Assembly: GCA_017312345.1 (NCBI GenBank)
Contig: BLAA01000001.1
Location: 2,728,001 to 2,792,000 of the forward strand
Length of the DNA stretch: 64,000 nt
Reading direction: 5' to 3'
Source of the DNA: Candidatus Denitrolinea symbiosum
Lineage (GTDB): Bacteria; Chloroflexota; Anaerolineae; Anaerolineales; Villigracilaceae
Of this stretch, positions 1 through 8,562 are shown in pieces. Each line of letters begins with the position of its first letter. Position 1 is the stretch's first letter. Both the position numbers and the translations under genes were made by a program. A model generated the notes under the pieces. The model was given only the letters and a program-made list of their open reading frames with translations. It ran no database searches and was not told the DNA's origin.

Positions 1-755
1 CCGACTCTCCCCTGCCCCACCGCCCGCCCGTCAATCTGCACGATCGGCACGATCCCCCGCGAACTGGATGTGATGAACGCTTCGGCGAAGTCCTCGTCCA
101 GGCGCGGGGCGCGGTAGACGACCTGCATCCCCTCCCCTCGCGCCAGCCGCAGGACGACGCGCCGCGTCACGCCGAGCAGGACACCCGTCCGCGCGGTGAC
201 GAGGATCGCTTCGCTCCTCCCTGCAAGGACGGCGTAAAAGTTCGAGGTCATCCCCTCGTAGATTCTCCCGTTCTTTGTCAGCAGCGCTTCATATATATCC
301 CCGCCGATTCGCTTTCTCAGGGACTGGCTCTCCTCGATGAAGCTCGAATCCTTGCGGCGCGCGTCGTGGCGAACCAGATCTGCCGTGACGACGCGGACGC
401 CGCGCTCGTAAACCTCCCGCGCGGGCGGCGCGAACTTCTGGACGACGACATACACCGTCCCGTCTGAGTCGCCGACGAGGACGCGGAAGCGGGATTCGCC
501 CGGGGCGTTGTCCGCGGCCAGTTGGGACAGAGCCAGCCGAAGGTCGGAGGGAGAAGCGGAGGGCGCGGGTGTAGAATCCGCCGAAGGGTAGAGTCGAGTC
601 AGGTGCGCGGCCAGGCCGAGGACGCGCGTCCCGCCTGAGTTGGTCGAGAAGGTGGTGTAGAGTCCGCGCGGGAGGCGGCGCGTCAGTTCGTCGGGCGAGT
701 CGGAAGCGGTTTCGATGGGAATCAGTCGTTGGGAGGCAAGTCGGAATGCGAGCAT
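1..755 (-). CDS. Class IV aminotransferase (branched-chain aminotransferase / aminodeoxychorismate lyase family), 3' end cut off
   Basis: This gene reads leftward from an ATG at 753-755 and runs off the left edge, giving about 251 codons without a stop. The protein is a fold-type IV PLP enzyme. A likely PLP lysine is K135 in the RRKDSSFIEE stretch, and near the visible end the sequence AFITSSSRGIVPIVQIDG matches the cofactor-phosphate loop typical of the family. I cannot tell BCAT, D-amino acid aminotransferase and PabC (4-amino-4-deoxychorismate lyase) apart from this part. The start is preceded by TATACT with only six bases before the ATG and no Shine-Dalgarno sequence, so a leaderless mRNA is likely. 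It is divergent from the MATE exporter gene. Confidence 0.88.
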   Translation of the reverse strand, partial: MLAFRLASQRLIPIETASDSPDELTRRLPRGLYTTFSTNSGGTRVLGLAAHLTRLYPSADSTPAPSASPSDLRLALSQLAADNAPGESRFRVLVGDSDGTVYVVVQKFAPPAREVYERGVRVVTADLVRHDARRKDSSFIEESQSLRKRIGGDIYEALLTKNGRIYEGMTSNFYAVLAGRSEAILVTARTGVLLGVTRRVVLRLARGEGMQVVYRAPRLDEDFAEAFITSSSRGIVPIVQIDGRAVGQGRV

Positions 756-761
756 GGCGCG

Positions 762-767
762 AGTATA
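762..767 (-). promoter_or_regulatory. -10 box (TATACT) for a probable leaderless aminotransferase transcript
   Basis: Read on the minus strand the hexamer is TATACT, followed by six bases and then the ATG at 755. Transcription would start at or next to the start codon. No good -35 is seen (TTCCCG lies 17 bases upstream). Confidence 0.45.
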
Positions 768-805
768 CTCGTTAAGCCAGGCTTCGGGAAATCCCGCTTT
801 TGAAG

Positions 806-811
806 TAGAAT
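806..811 (+). promoter_or_regulatory. -10 box (TAGAAT) for the MATE exporter gene
   Basis: TAGAAT lies eight bases before the ATG at 820, with no Shine-Dalgarno sequence in between. This fits a near-leaderless transcript. The -35 region is poor, so support rests on position and hexamer only. Confidence 0.35.
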
Positions 812-819
812 ATGCCGCC

Positions 820-2211
820 ATGAATTTTTTTAAGCGTCTCGCCGATTTTTATCGAAGTCCCGAATATTTTTCGGAGATGAAGAAACTGGTCCTGCCGATT
901 GCCGCGCAGCAATTCATGTTCGCCGCGCTGAACATGATCGGGACGGTGTTTGTCGGTCAAAAAGGCGAGACGGCGGTGGCCGCAGTGGGGCTGGCTGGAC
1001 AGGCGGCCTTTCTGCTCAACCTTGCTGCTTTCGGGGTCGTGAGCGGGGCGATGATGTTCACCGCGCAGTTTTGGGGCAGGCGCGACCTGGCGAACCTGCG
1101 CCGCGTGTTGGGGCTGAGCCTGGGATTGTCGCTGCTCGCCTCCCTGTTCTTTCTCGCGGTCTCGCAGTTCATCCCCGAGGCGTTTTTGAAGGTGTACTCG
1201 AAAGACGCCGCGGTGATCGCGCTCGGCGTGGAGTACATGCGGATTTTCTCGTGGTCGTTCCTGTTTTATTCGGTCACTGTGTGTTTCGCGATGGTGATGC
1301 GCTCGACGGGCGACGTGAAAACGCCGACGGCCATCGGCGTGGCCGCGCTGGCGCTCAACACCGTCCTTTCGTGGGCGCTGATCTTCGGGAAGCTGGGTCT
1401 GCCCGAACTCTCGATCAACGGCGCGGCGGTTGCGGCGGTAATCTCCCGCGCGCTGGAATGCGCCGCGCTGCTGTATGCCGTTTACGCGGGCAGGTCGCCA
1501 GTGGCCGCGTCTTTGCGCGAGTTGACCGACCTGGACGCCGCGTTCGTCGGCAGGATCTTGCGGCCGATGTTTCCCGTCATCCTCAACGAGTTGTTCTGGT
1601 CCTTCGGCGTCACGGCTTATTCCGTCATCTATGGGCGGATGGGCACCGACGCGCTGGCGGCGGTCAACATCATCAGTTCGATCGAGCAGGTGGCGTTCGT
1701 GCCGTTCATCGGGATTTCCAACGCCACCGCCGTGCTTGTGGGGAATCGAATCGGCGCGGGACGCGAGGACGAAGCCCACGCGTACGCGGGCCGTTCGCTG
1801 GGCTTCGGCGTTCTGGGCGGCCTCCTGACCGGTCTCCTGCTCCAGGCGCTTAAGTGGCCGCTGCTCTCGCTGTACAACGTCTCGCCCGAGGTCGTCCGCG
1901 ACGCCGGCATGGTGATGAACGTGCTGAGCGTCTTCATGTGGATGCGCGTCAACAACCAGACGCTCATCATTGGCATCCTGCGCGCCGGCGGCGACACGAG
2001 ATTCTCCCTCGTCGTGGACGGCGTCATCATCTGGGTCGTCGGCGTGCCGCTTTCGGCGCTGGGCGCGTTCGTGTTCCACTTCCCCGTCTACTGGGTGGCG
2101 GTCTGCGTGATGTCCGAGGAAGCGACGAAGTGGATTCTCGGCCTGGCGCGCTACCGCTCGCGGAAGTGGATCAACAACCTCGTGCGTGAGGACGGTTTGT
2201 CGTCAGCGTAA
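820..2211 (+). CDS. MATE-family multidrug/Na+ efflux transporter
   Basis: A 463-residue polytopic inner-membrane protein with about twelve hydrophobic helices and the two-half arrangement of MATE exporters. These use Na+ or H+ gradients to expel cationic drugs and other compounds. The N-terminal region (EMKKLVLPIAAQQFMFAALN) and an internal repeat near residue 245 (GRILRPMFPVILNELFWSFG) are typical of the bacterial NorM/DinF-like group. I chose the ATG at 820 because upstream in-frame codons overlap the divergent promoter region and the aminotransferase start. The substrate cannot be read from sequence. A second exporter, an ABC pair, follows directly, so this end of the window is rich in efflux functions. 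Confidence 0.9.
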   Translation: MNFFKRLADFYRSPEYFSEMKKLVLPIAAQQFMFAALNMIGTVFVGQKGETAVAAVGLAGQAAFLLNLAAFGVVSGAMMFTAQFWGRRDLANLRRVLGLSLGLSLLASLFFLAVSQFIPEAFLKVYSKDAAVIALGVEYMRIFSWSFLFYSVTVCFAMVMRSTGDVKTPTAIGVAALALNTVLSWALIFGKLGLPELSINGAAVAAVISRALECAALLYAVYAGRSPVAASLRELTDLDAAFVGRILRPMFPVILNELFWSFGVTAYSVIYGRMGTDALAAVNIISSIEQVAFVPFIGISNATAVLVGNRIGAGREDEAHAYAGRSLGFGVLGGLLTGLLLQALKWPLLSLYNVSPEVVRDAGMVMNVLSVFMWMRVNNQTLIIGILRAGGDTRFSLVVDGVIIWVVGVPLSALGAFVFHFPVYWVAVCVMSEEATKWILGLARYRSRKWINNLVREDGLSSA

Positions 2212-2263
2212 TATCGCCAGCCTGTCGGGATGGGTTAATTTCAGATTAAATTCCCCGGTTTCC

Positions 2264-2291
2264 TTGACACCTCTCCCCCACCCATGATAAA
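2264..2291 (+). promoter_or_regulatory. Sigma-70-type promoter for the leader peptide / ABC exporter operon
   Basis: TTGACA at 2264-2269 and GATAAA at 2286-2291 are separated by 16 bases. The predicted start near 2298 would give a leader of about 220 bases before the ABC gene. It contains a small hairpin (GCATGT/ACATGC, 2301-2315), a short ORF and an intrinsic terminator. Confidence 0.6.
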
Positions 2292-2341
2292 CTCCTGCCC
2301 GCATGTCAAACATGCCATCCCAAAGAAAGGAGACGCGCCCG

Positions 2342-2425
2342 ATGAACGTTCGTAAATTTCGCCTGAATGATGGCCCTGTTGTTTCTTCGATTCCTTCGCG
2401 GAGCGCGCCTGCCGACCGAACCTAG
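2342..2425 (+). CDS. Putative 27-residue leader peptide of an attenuator
   Basis: This ORF begins with ATG at 2342, nine bases after a strong AAAGGAG (2326-2332), and ends in TAG at 2423-2425. It lies between the promoter at 2264-2291 and the intrinsic terminator at 2446-2477, and the ABC exporter gene follows. The bases GGAGCGC at 2400-2406, inside the last third of the ORF, can pair with GCGCTCC at 2455-2461, which overlaps the inner part of the terminator hairpin. A ribosome stalled early in the ORF would leave 2400-2406 free to form this antiterminator; an unimpeded ribosome would cover it. The arrangement resembles the leader peptide before bmrCD in Bacillus subtilis. The peptide has no recognisable domain. 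Confidence 0.6.
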   Translation: MNVRKFRLNDGPVVSSIPSRSAPADRT

Positions 2426-2445
2426 GTCGACCCTCATGTCCTCTC

Positions 2446-2477
2446 AAGACCACGGCGCTCCCGCCCGTGGTCTTTTT
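2446..2477 (+). terminator. Intrinsic terminator in the ABC exporter leader (attenuator)
   Basis: A ten-base-pair stem (AAGACCACGG 2446-2455 with CCGTGGTCTT 2465-2474), a nine-base loop and a T-run to 2477. It lies 42 bases before the ABC exporter start and after the short leader ORF, so it would block expression of the exporter unless disrupted. Confidence 0.8.
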
Positions 2478-2519
2478 GTTTTCCGCTAACCAGAATCCGA
2501 CATCCGAAACCTGAAAACC

Positions 2520-4358
2520 ATGAAAACTCAACCCGCTTCCTTCGACCTCCGCCAATCCCTGGCGGCAAAAAGCAAACTGGCCGGCATCTGGCGCATGATG
2601 ACGGACTACCGGCTGCCCTACCTCGGCGCGACCCTCGCGCTGGCCGTCTCCGCCGCGTCACGCACGCTGACCTTCCTGCTGCTGCGCTACTTCGCGGACG
2701 ACGTGCTGGTCCAGCGGGTCTACATCTTCGACACGCTGAATCGGACCCTGGCGATGATCGCGCTGGCGTTCGTTGGGCTGGCCTGCTTCGAGGGCTTCTT
2801 CTCGTACGCTTCGGGACGCCTCGCGGCCTACACCGCCGAGGGGATCACGCGCCGCCTGCGCGACTATCTCTTCGACCACATCCAGCGGCTGACGTTTTCG
2901 TATCACAGCCAGACCCCCACCGGCGACCTGATCGAGCGCGTCACCTCCGACGTGGACTCGGTGCGCCGCTTCTTCAGCGAACAGGCCATCGGCGTGGGAC
3001 GCATCCTGATCGTGTTCGCCATCAACTTCGCCGCGCTGCTCGACCTGAATCCAAAACTGGCGTGGCTGTCCATTATGACCATCCCCGTCGTGCTGGCGGT
3101 CTCGTTGTGGTTCTTCAAGATCGTGACGAAACGCTACGAAGAGTACCAGGAGCAGGAAGCCATCCTTTCGACAACCTTGCAGGAGAACCTGACGGGCGTG
3201 CGCGTGGTCAAAGCCTTCGCCCGCCAGGGTTACGAGATGGACAAGTTCGAGAAGGACAACTTCGAGAAGTACGCGCGCGGCAAGCGCCTGACGAAAATGC
3301 ACGCGCTCTTCTGGCCGCTCTCGGATATCGTGCTGGGCTTCCAGATGCTGTTCGGGTTCGTCTACGGCGCAAACCTGGCGATCCACGGCGAGATCACGAT
3401 CGGGACGTACCTCGCGTATACGGGACTGATCACGCAGTTGCTGTGGCCGATCCGCAACCTGGGGCGCATCATCGTGCAGGCCTCGTCCGGGCTGGTTTCG
3501 TATTCGCGCTTGATGGATATCGTCCGTCAGGACCGCGAAGCGCTGTTCGACGGCCGCGTCCAGCCCCAGTCGGCGGCGGCGCGAGGCGACATCGTCTTCG
3601 ACAACGTCTCGTTCATGTACTCGGACGGGAAGTCGGACGTGCTGAAGGACGTCTCGTTCCACGTCAAGCCGGGACAGGCGGTGGCGCTGCTCGGCTCGAC
3701 GGGATCGGGCAAGACCTCGCTGGTCAACCTGCTGCCGCGCTTCCATGAATACACGGGCGGGAGCATCCTGCTCGACGGCGCCGAGTTGCGCGATTACCCA
3801 CGCGCCTACCTGCGCCGGCAGATCGGCATCGTGGAGCAGGAACCGTTCCTGTTCAGCCGCTCGATCCGCGAGAACATCACCTACGGCGTCGGCCGCGACG
3901 TGTCGCAGGAGGAGATCGAGCGCGCCGCGCGCGCCGCCGCGATCCACGACGTGATCCTGACCTTCCCCGACGGGTACAACACCCTGGTCGGCGAAAAAGG
4001 CGTCACGCTCTCCGGCGGGCAGAAACAGCGCGTGACCATCGCCCGCACCCTGCTCAAGAACCCGCGTATCCTGATCCTCGACGACTCGACGTCCTCCGTG
4101 GACCCCGAAACAGAGGCAGAGATACGCGCCGCGCTCCAGGCGTTGATGCAGGACCGCACCACGTTCATCATCGCGCACCGCATCCAGTCCGTGATGGACG
4201 CGGACCTCATCCTCGTGCTGGACCGGGGCGCGGTCGTCCAGACGGGGACGCACGAGGAACTGCTGACGGAGCCGGCCGGCATGTACCGCCGCATCTACGA
4301 TATCCAGACGCGGATTGACGAGGAACTTGAGCTGGAAATTATGAAATCAGAATTGTGA
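2520..4358 (+). CDS. Heterodimeric ABC multidrug exporter, subunit with degenerate ATP site (BmrC-like)
   Basis: A 612-residue ABC exporter half-transporter: six membrane helices in residues about 30-330, then a nucleotide-binding domain. Walker A is GSTGSGKTS near 391-399, the signature LSGGQ is near 496-500, and Walker B ends LILDD. The catalytic glutamate position is Asp522 and the H-loop AHR is kept. An Asp in place of the catalytic Glu is the hallmark of the degenerate-site subunit in heterodimeric exporters such as BmrC/BmrD, LmrCD and TM287/288. Its partner is at 4863-6698, after an inserted four-helix-bundle gene. Expression is probably controlled by the upstream leader peptide and terminator. 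No clear Shine-Dalgarno precedes the ATG; the bases before it (2495-2515) form three degenerate 7-nt repeats. Confidence 0.93.
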   Translation: MKTQPASFDLRQSLAAKSKLAGIWRMMTDYRLPYLGATLALAVSAASRTLTFLLLRYFADDVLVQRVYIFDTLNRTLAMIALAFVGLACFEGFFSYASGRLAAYTAEGITRRLRDYLFDHIQRLTFSYHSQTPTGDLIERVTSDVDSVRRFFSEQAIGVGRILIVFAINFAALLDLNPKLAWLSIMTIPVVLAVSLWFFKIVTKRYEEYQEQEAILSTTLQENLTGVRVVKAFARQGYEMDKFEKDNFEKYARGKRLTKMHALFWPLSDIVLGFQMLFGFVYGANLAIHGEITIGTYLAYTGLITQLLWPIRNLGRIIVQASSGLVSYSRLMDIVRQDREALFDGRVQPQSAAARGDIVFDNVSFMYSDGKSDVLKDVSFHVKPGQAVALLGSTGSGKTSLVNLLPRFHEYTGGSILLDGAELRDYPRAYLRRQIGIVEQEPFLFSRSIRENITYGVGRDVSQEEIERAARAAAIHDVILTFPDGYNTLVGEKGVTLSGGQKQRVTIARTLLKNPRILILDDSTSSVDPETEAEIRAALQALMQDRTTFIIAHRIQSVMDADLILVLDRGAVVQTGTHEELLTEPAGMYRRIYDIQTRIDEELELEIMKSEL

Positions 4359-4382
4359 ATTATGAATGATGAAGGATGAATG
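4356..4382 (+). repeat. Left heptamer/inverted repeat flanking the four-helix-bundle gene
   Basis: Three 7-nt units of type ATGAANG occupy 4362-4382. The inverse of this sequence recurs at 4804-4832 on the other side of the small gene. The repeat starts at the stop codon of the upstream ABC gene (TGA 4356-4358). Confidence 0.6.
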
Positions 4383-4403
4383 GCTGTTGGAAGGAGATAG
4401 TCA

Positions 4404-4772
4404 ATGGAAAACAAAACGCCTCAGGATTTGAAAACGCGCACAAGCGATTTTGCTTTGCGGATCGTTCGCCTTTATTCCAGCCTGCCAAAATCCACCGAGG
4501 CTCAAACGCTCGGTAAACAAGTCCTGCGTTCTGGAACCTCGGTTGGGGCGCAGTACCGTGAAGGCAACCGCGCAAAGTCGGATCCTGACATGGTGAACAA
4601 ATTCGGGAGCGTCTTACAGGAATTAGACGAAACCGACTTCTGGCTGGATCTGCTTGTCAGAGCGGGAATCGTCCCTGCAGAGAAACTCGAACCGCTCATC
4701 AAGGAAACCAATGAATTGATCTCCATTTTCACAACGATCGTGACGAAGATCAAAAAGCGTATGGGCAAATGA
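4404..4772 (+). CDS. Four-helix-bundle protein (23S rRNA intervening-sequence protein family)
   Basis: A 122-residue, helix-rich protein matching the S23/IVP family (PF05635, TIGR02436). Visible family features are FALRIVRLYSSLP near the N-terminus, the RSGTSVGAQYREG segment and KFGSVLQELDETDFWLDLL. These proteins form pentameric four-helix bundles. Some are encoded inside intervening sequences of 23S rRNA genes and many others are scattered singly; their role is unknown. Here the gene sits between the two subunits of an ABC exporter and is bounded by inverted short-repeat arrays (4356-4382 and 4804-4832), so it looks like an inserted cassette. AAGGAGATAG upstream gives a good ribosome-binding site. 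Confidence 0.88.
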   Translation: MENKTPQDLKTRTSDFALRIVRLYSSLPKSTEAQTLGKQVLRSGTSVGAQYREGNRAKSDPDMVNKFGSVLQELDETDFWLDLLVRAGIVPAEKLEPLIKETNELISIFTTIVTKIKKRMGK

Positions 4773-4803
4773 GAAAAAGCGTGAAATGTCAATGAAGGCT
4801 GAA

Positions 4804-4832
4804 ATTCATCCTTCATAATTCATCCTTCATCC
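4804..4832 (-). repeat. Right heptamer/inverted repeat flanking the four-helix-bundle gene
   Basis: The reverse complement reads as four 7-nt units of type ATGAAGG/ATGAATT. The outer 13 bases (4804-4816) are complementary to 4369-4381, and the inner TGAATTATGAA motif also matches 4356-4366. The two arrays could pair across the 420-bp gene. Confidence 0.6.
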
Positions 4833-4862
4833 TTTTTTTCCTCCCTGCTCGGAGAATTACCA

Positions 4863-6698
<1,836 letters not shown>

Positions 6699-6722
6699 GG
6701 GCGGTTGGTATTTGGTGATTCT

Positions 6723-6756
6723 CCTGCCCCATTCGCGCTTTTGCGAATGGGGCAGG
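6723..6756 (+). terminator. Strong hairpin after the ABC exporter operon
   Basis: Fourteen perfect base pairs (6723-6736 with 6743-6756) and a six-base loop. No T-run follows, so it may be an mRNA-stabilising structure or a weak terminator rather than a classical intrinsic terminator. Confidence 0.5.
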
Positions 6757-6772
6757 CTGGGAGAGGGATATC

Positions 6773-6781
6773 TGCTATAAT
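6773..6781 (+). promoter_or_regulatory. Extended -10 promoter for the antitoxin-like gene
   Basis: TGC followed by TATAAT at 6776-6781. AAGGAG follows at 6790-6795 and the ATG is at 6803. No convincing -35 is seen, as expected for extended -10 promoters. Confidence 0.6.
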
Positions 6782-6802
6782 CTCACTGAAAGGAGCAGAG
6801 AA

Positions 6803-7030
6803 ATGACGTATGCTCAAGTTGTCAATCAGGTGAAGCGCATGTCGTATGCGGAGAAATTGGCGTTGATGAAGACGCTTGCGGATTCGCTTGTCCATGAAGC
6901 GCCTGCAACAGCGCGGAAACGCACGCTGAAACATTTATTCGGCGTATTGCGGCCCAAAATGGGGCGCGTCCCATCCAACAAGGAACTCAGAAAAGAGTAT
7001 CGTGATTACCTGAGTGAAAAATACAAATGA
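6803..7030 (+). CDS. Small antitoxin-like protein of a broken toxin-antitoxin pair
   Basis: A 75-residue soluble, charged protein. The N-terminal helix region (YAEKLALMKTLADSLVHE) resembles short antitoxins that pair with PIN-domain toxins, but I do not recognise the family with certainty. It has its own extended -10 promoter and a good ribosome-binding site (AAGGAG). The inference of an antitoxin rests mainly on what follows: 45 codons, in the same frame after the stop, that encode the C-terminal end of a PIN-domain toxin. Confidence 0.6.
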   Translation: MTYAQVVNQVKRMSYAEKLALMKTLADSLVHEAPATARKRTLKHLFGVLRPKMGRVPSNKELRKEYRDYLSEKYK

Positions 7031-7165
7031 TTTGAAGATGCCATTCAATCCGCCAGCGCTCTTGCCGCGGGTTTGGATTTCGTAGTCACCAGCAATTTGC
7101 GGGATTTTAAAAATTCGCCCGTCGAGGCTCTTTCGCCAACAGAATTTCTGGAACAACTGAAATAG
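7031..7165 (+). pseudogene. C-terminal remnant of a PIN-domain toxin
   Basis: Directly after the antitoxin stop, an open stretch of 45 codons encodes FEDAIQSASALAAGLDFVVT, then SNLRDF, and ends at TAG 7163-7165. This matches the end of PIN-domain (VapC-like) RNases: the D-A-x(5)-A helix, the buried VVTSN strand and the final LSPTEFL motif. The N-terminal two thirds with the first catalytic aspartates are missing, so a deletion between antitoxin and toxin is the simple explanation. No start codon or ribosome-binding site serves this fragment. Confidence 0.7.
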
Positions 7166-7197
7166 AGATTTGCTTTATGGCCGTCATTGTTTTTCGC

Positions 7198-7296
7198 TGT
7201 CATTGTGAGACGGCGAAGGCGTCGAAGCAATCTCTTCGCAAGCAGGGGGACTGCTTCTCTAAGGGATGCTGCGCGATCACTATGTTCGCAGTGACA
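7198..7296. repeat. Degenerate dispersed palindromic repeat
   Basis: The segment opens with TGTCATTGTGAG and closes with the near-inverse CGCAGTGACA. Inside is GTCGAAGCAATCTC, which resembles a repeat seen in many bacterial genomes (TCATTGCGAG...GAAGCAATCTC). It fills the gap between the toxin remnant and the YabE-like gene. Confidence 0.45.
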
Positions 7297-7316
7297 AGTC
7301 CTACCGCAAAATCAGT

Positions 7317-7322
7317 TACAAT
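7317..7322 (+). promoter_or_regulatory. -10 box (TACAAT) for a probable leaderless YabE-like transcript
   Basis: TACAAT is followed by six bases and the ATG at 7329. There is no Shine-Dalgarno sequence. The same spacing is seen at the aminotransferase and glgA starts. Confidence 0.45.
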
Positions 7323-7328
7323 CCTCCC

Positions 7329-8465
7329 ATGCGCTTCACCCGCCTTCTGGCGCTCGTCCTGCTCCTCGCCGCCTGCCAGCCCCAGCCGTCCGCCCGTCTC
7401 CGCCTCGTGGCAGACGGTCAGACGCGCGACCTCCCCGCGGGCGACCTCGTCCCCGCGCACATCCTGGCGGACGCGGGCATCGCCTACTCGGCGTCCGACC
7501 GACTCCTCGCGAACGGGATTCCCGTCCCGCTGGATTCCCCCCTCCCCTCGGGACGCGTTACCCTGCAACTTCGCCGCGCGCTGAACTTTCGGCTGGCCGC
7601 GCCGAACGGACAGTTTTCCCTCGCCTCGTCCGCGTGGACCGTTGGCGAGGCGCTCCTCGAAGCGGGCGTGAACCTCTACGTCAGCGACCGCCTCGACCCG
7701 TCCGCGGACGCTCCCCTCGAAGACGGCATGGTCGTCGTCCTCGCGCCAGGACGCGACCTCCTCGTCCGTGCGGCGGGAGGCTCGACGCGCGTCCACTCCT
7801 CCGCCGCGACGGTCGGGCAGGCGCTGGCCGAGGCTGGGATTCCGCTCATGGGGTTGGACCGCGCCGAACCGTCGGAGAACGACGCGCTCCCCGCCGACGG
7901 TCAGATCCGCCTCGTGCGCGTCGCCGAATCCGTGACGAGCGCGTACAAAGTCATCCCCTACGAGACGCAGCTGATCGTCACCGCCGAACTCCAGCCGCCC
8001 GCGCAGGACGTCCTCGACCCGGGCGAAGTGGGACTCGCCCTCAGCCGCACGCGCCTACGCTTCGAGGACGGCGTCGAAGTCGGGCGCGCGGTCGAAAGCG
8101 AGACTGTCGTCCGCCAGCCGCGCACGCGCGTGGCGCGCAGCTCGTTCTGGGCCGCGAAGGAAATGTACGCCACCTCGTATCATCCCTGCGTGGCGGGAGC
8201 TTGCTCTTACGGCACTTCGAGCGGGATGAAGGCGGGATACGGCGTGGTGGCGCTCAACCTCGATTGGTACCGCGCGTTGAAAGGCGTGCGCGTCTACATC
8301 CCCGGCTACGGCCTCGGCGTGGTCGGCGACGTCTGCCCTGGCTGCGTGGGCAAACCCTGGATCGATCTCGGCTACGACCAGGGCAACTATGTCGGCTGGA
8401 GCAGTTACGTGACGGTGTATTTCCTCGCCCCCGCCCCGCTGGACATCCCCTGGTTTTTGAAGTGA
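7329..8465 (+). CDS. YabE-like cell-wall lipoprotein (DUF348 - DUF348 - G5 - 3D domains)
   Basis: A 378-residue exported protein with a lipoprotein signal (LALVLLLAAC). Two DUF348 ubiquitin-like domains follow (about residues 25-180, with the repeated T-V-x-E/Q-A-L-x-E-A-G-I pattern). Next is a G5 domain (about 195-265; YKVIPYETQLIV to VVRQPRTRV). A C-terminal 3D domain (about 278-370) carries the three aspartates typical of lytic-transglycosylase-like folds (GVVALNLDW, GVVGDVCPGC, WIDLGYD). Proteins with this layout (YabE, Rpf/Sps families) remodel peptidoglycan. The gene lies next to rsmA, a neighbour also seen in Firmicutes (yabE-rnmV-ksgA). I chose the ATG at 7329 because of the lipobox distance and the -10 box six bases before it. 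Confidence 0.88.
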   Translation: MRFTRLLALVLLLAACQPQPSARLRLVADGQTRDLPAGDLVPAHILADAGIAYSASDRLLANGIPVPLDSPLPSGRVTLQLRRALNFRLAAPNGQFSLASSAWTVGEALLEAGVNLYVSDRLDPSADAPLEDGMVVVLAPGRDLLVRAAGGSTRVHSSAATVGQALAEAGIPLMGLDRAEPSENDALPADGQIRLVRVAESVTSAYKVIPYETQLIVTAELQPPAQDVLDPGEVGLALSRTRLRFEDGVEVGRAVESETVVRQPRTRVARSSFWAAKEMYATSYHPCVAGACSYGTSSGMKAGYGVVALNLDWYRALKGVRVYIPGYGLGVVGDVCPGCVGKPWIDLGYDQGNYVGWSSYVTVYFLAPAPLDIPWFLK

Positions 8466-8474
8466 AATTACTGA

Positions 8475-8547
8475 TATGAACAAAAAGGATTCCGCAAGTT
8501 CTACTTGCGGCTTTCCCGAAGTAGAACTTCGGGATTCCAAATTTTCA
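8475..8547 (+). repeat. 73-nt double-hairpin dispersed repeat, copy 1
   Basis: Two adjacent hairpins, CCGCAAG/CTTGCGG and CCCGAAG/CTTCGGG, each with a five-base loop. A copy differing at only about three positions lies in inverse orientation at 52790-52862. The element sits 15 bases before the rsmA start. Confidence 0.8.
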
Positions 8548-8562
8548 GTGAAATCGTAAAAC

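Noticed and set aside
772..2079. Long open frame on the minus strand opposite the MATE gene (and similar frames opposite most high-GC genes)
   Set aside because: Histidine/arginine-rich low-complexity translations with no domain; these are shadows of codon-position GC bias in the true genes. The same applies to the large frames opposite the ABC, A2M, FabF/FabH and S9 genes.
7188..7300. Small RNA or riboswitch before the YabE-like gene
   Set aside because: The sequence resembles a degenerate dispersed repeat and the -10 box is only six bases before the ATG, leaving no room for a leader RNA.
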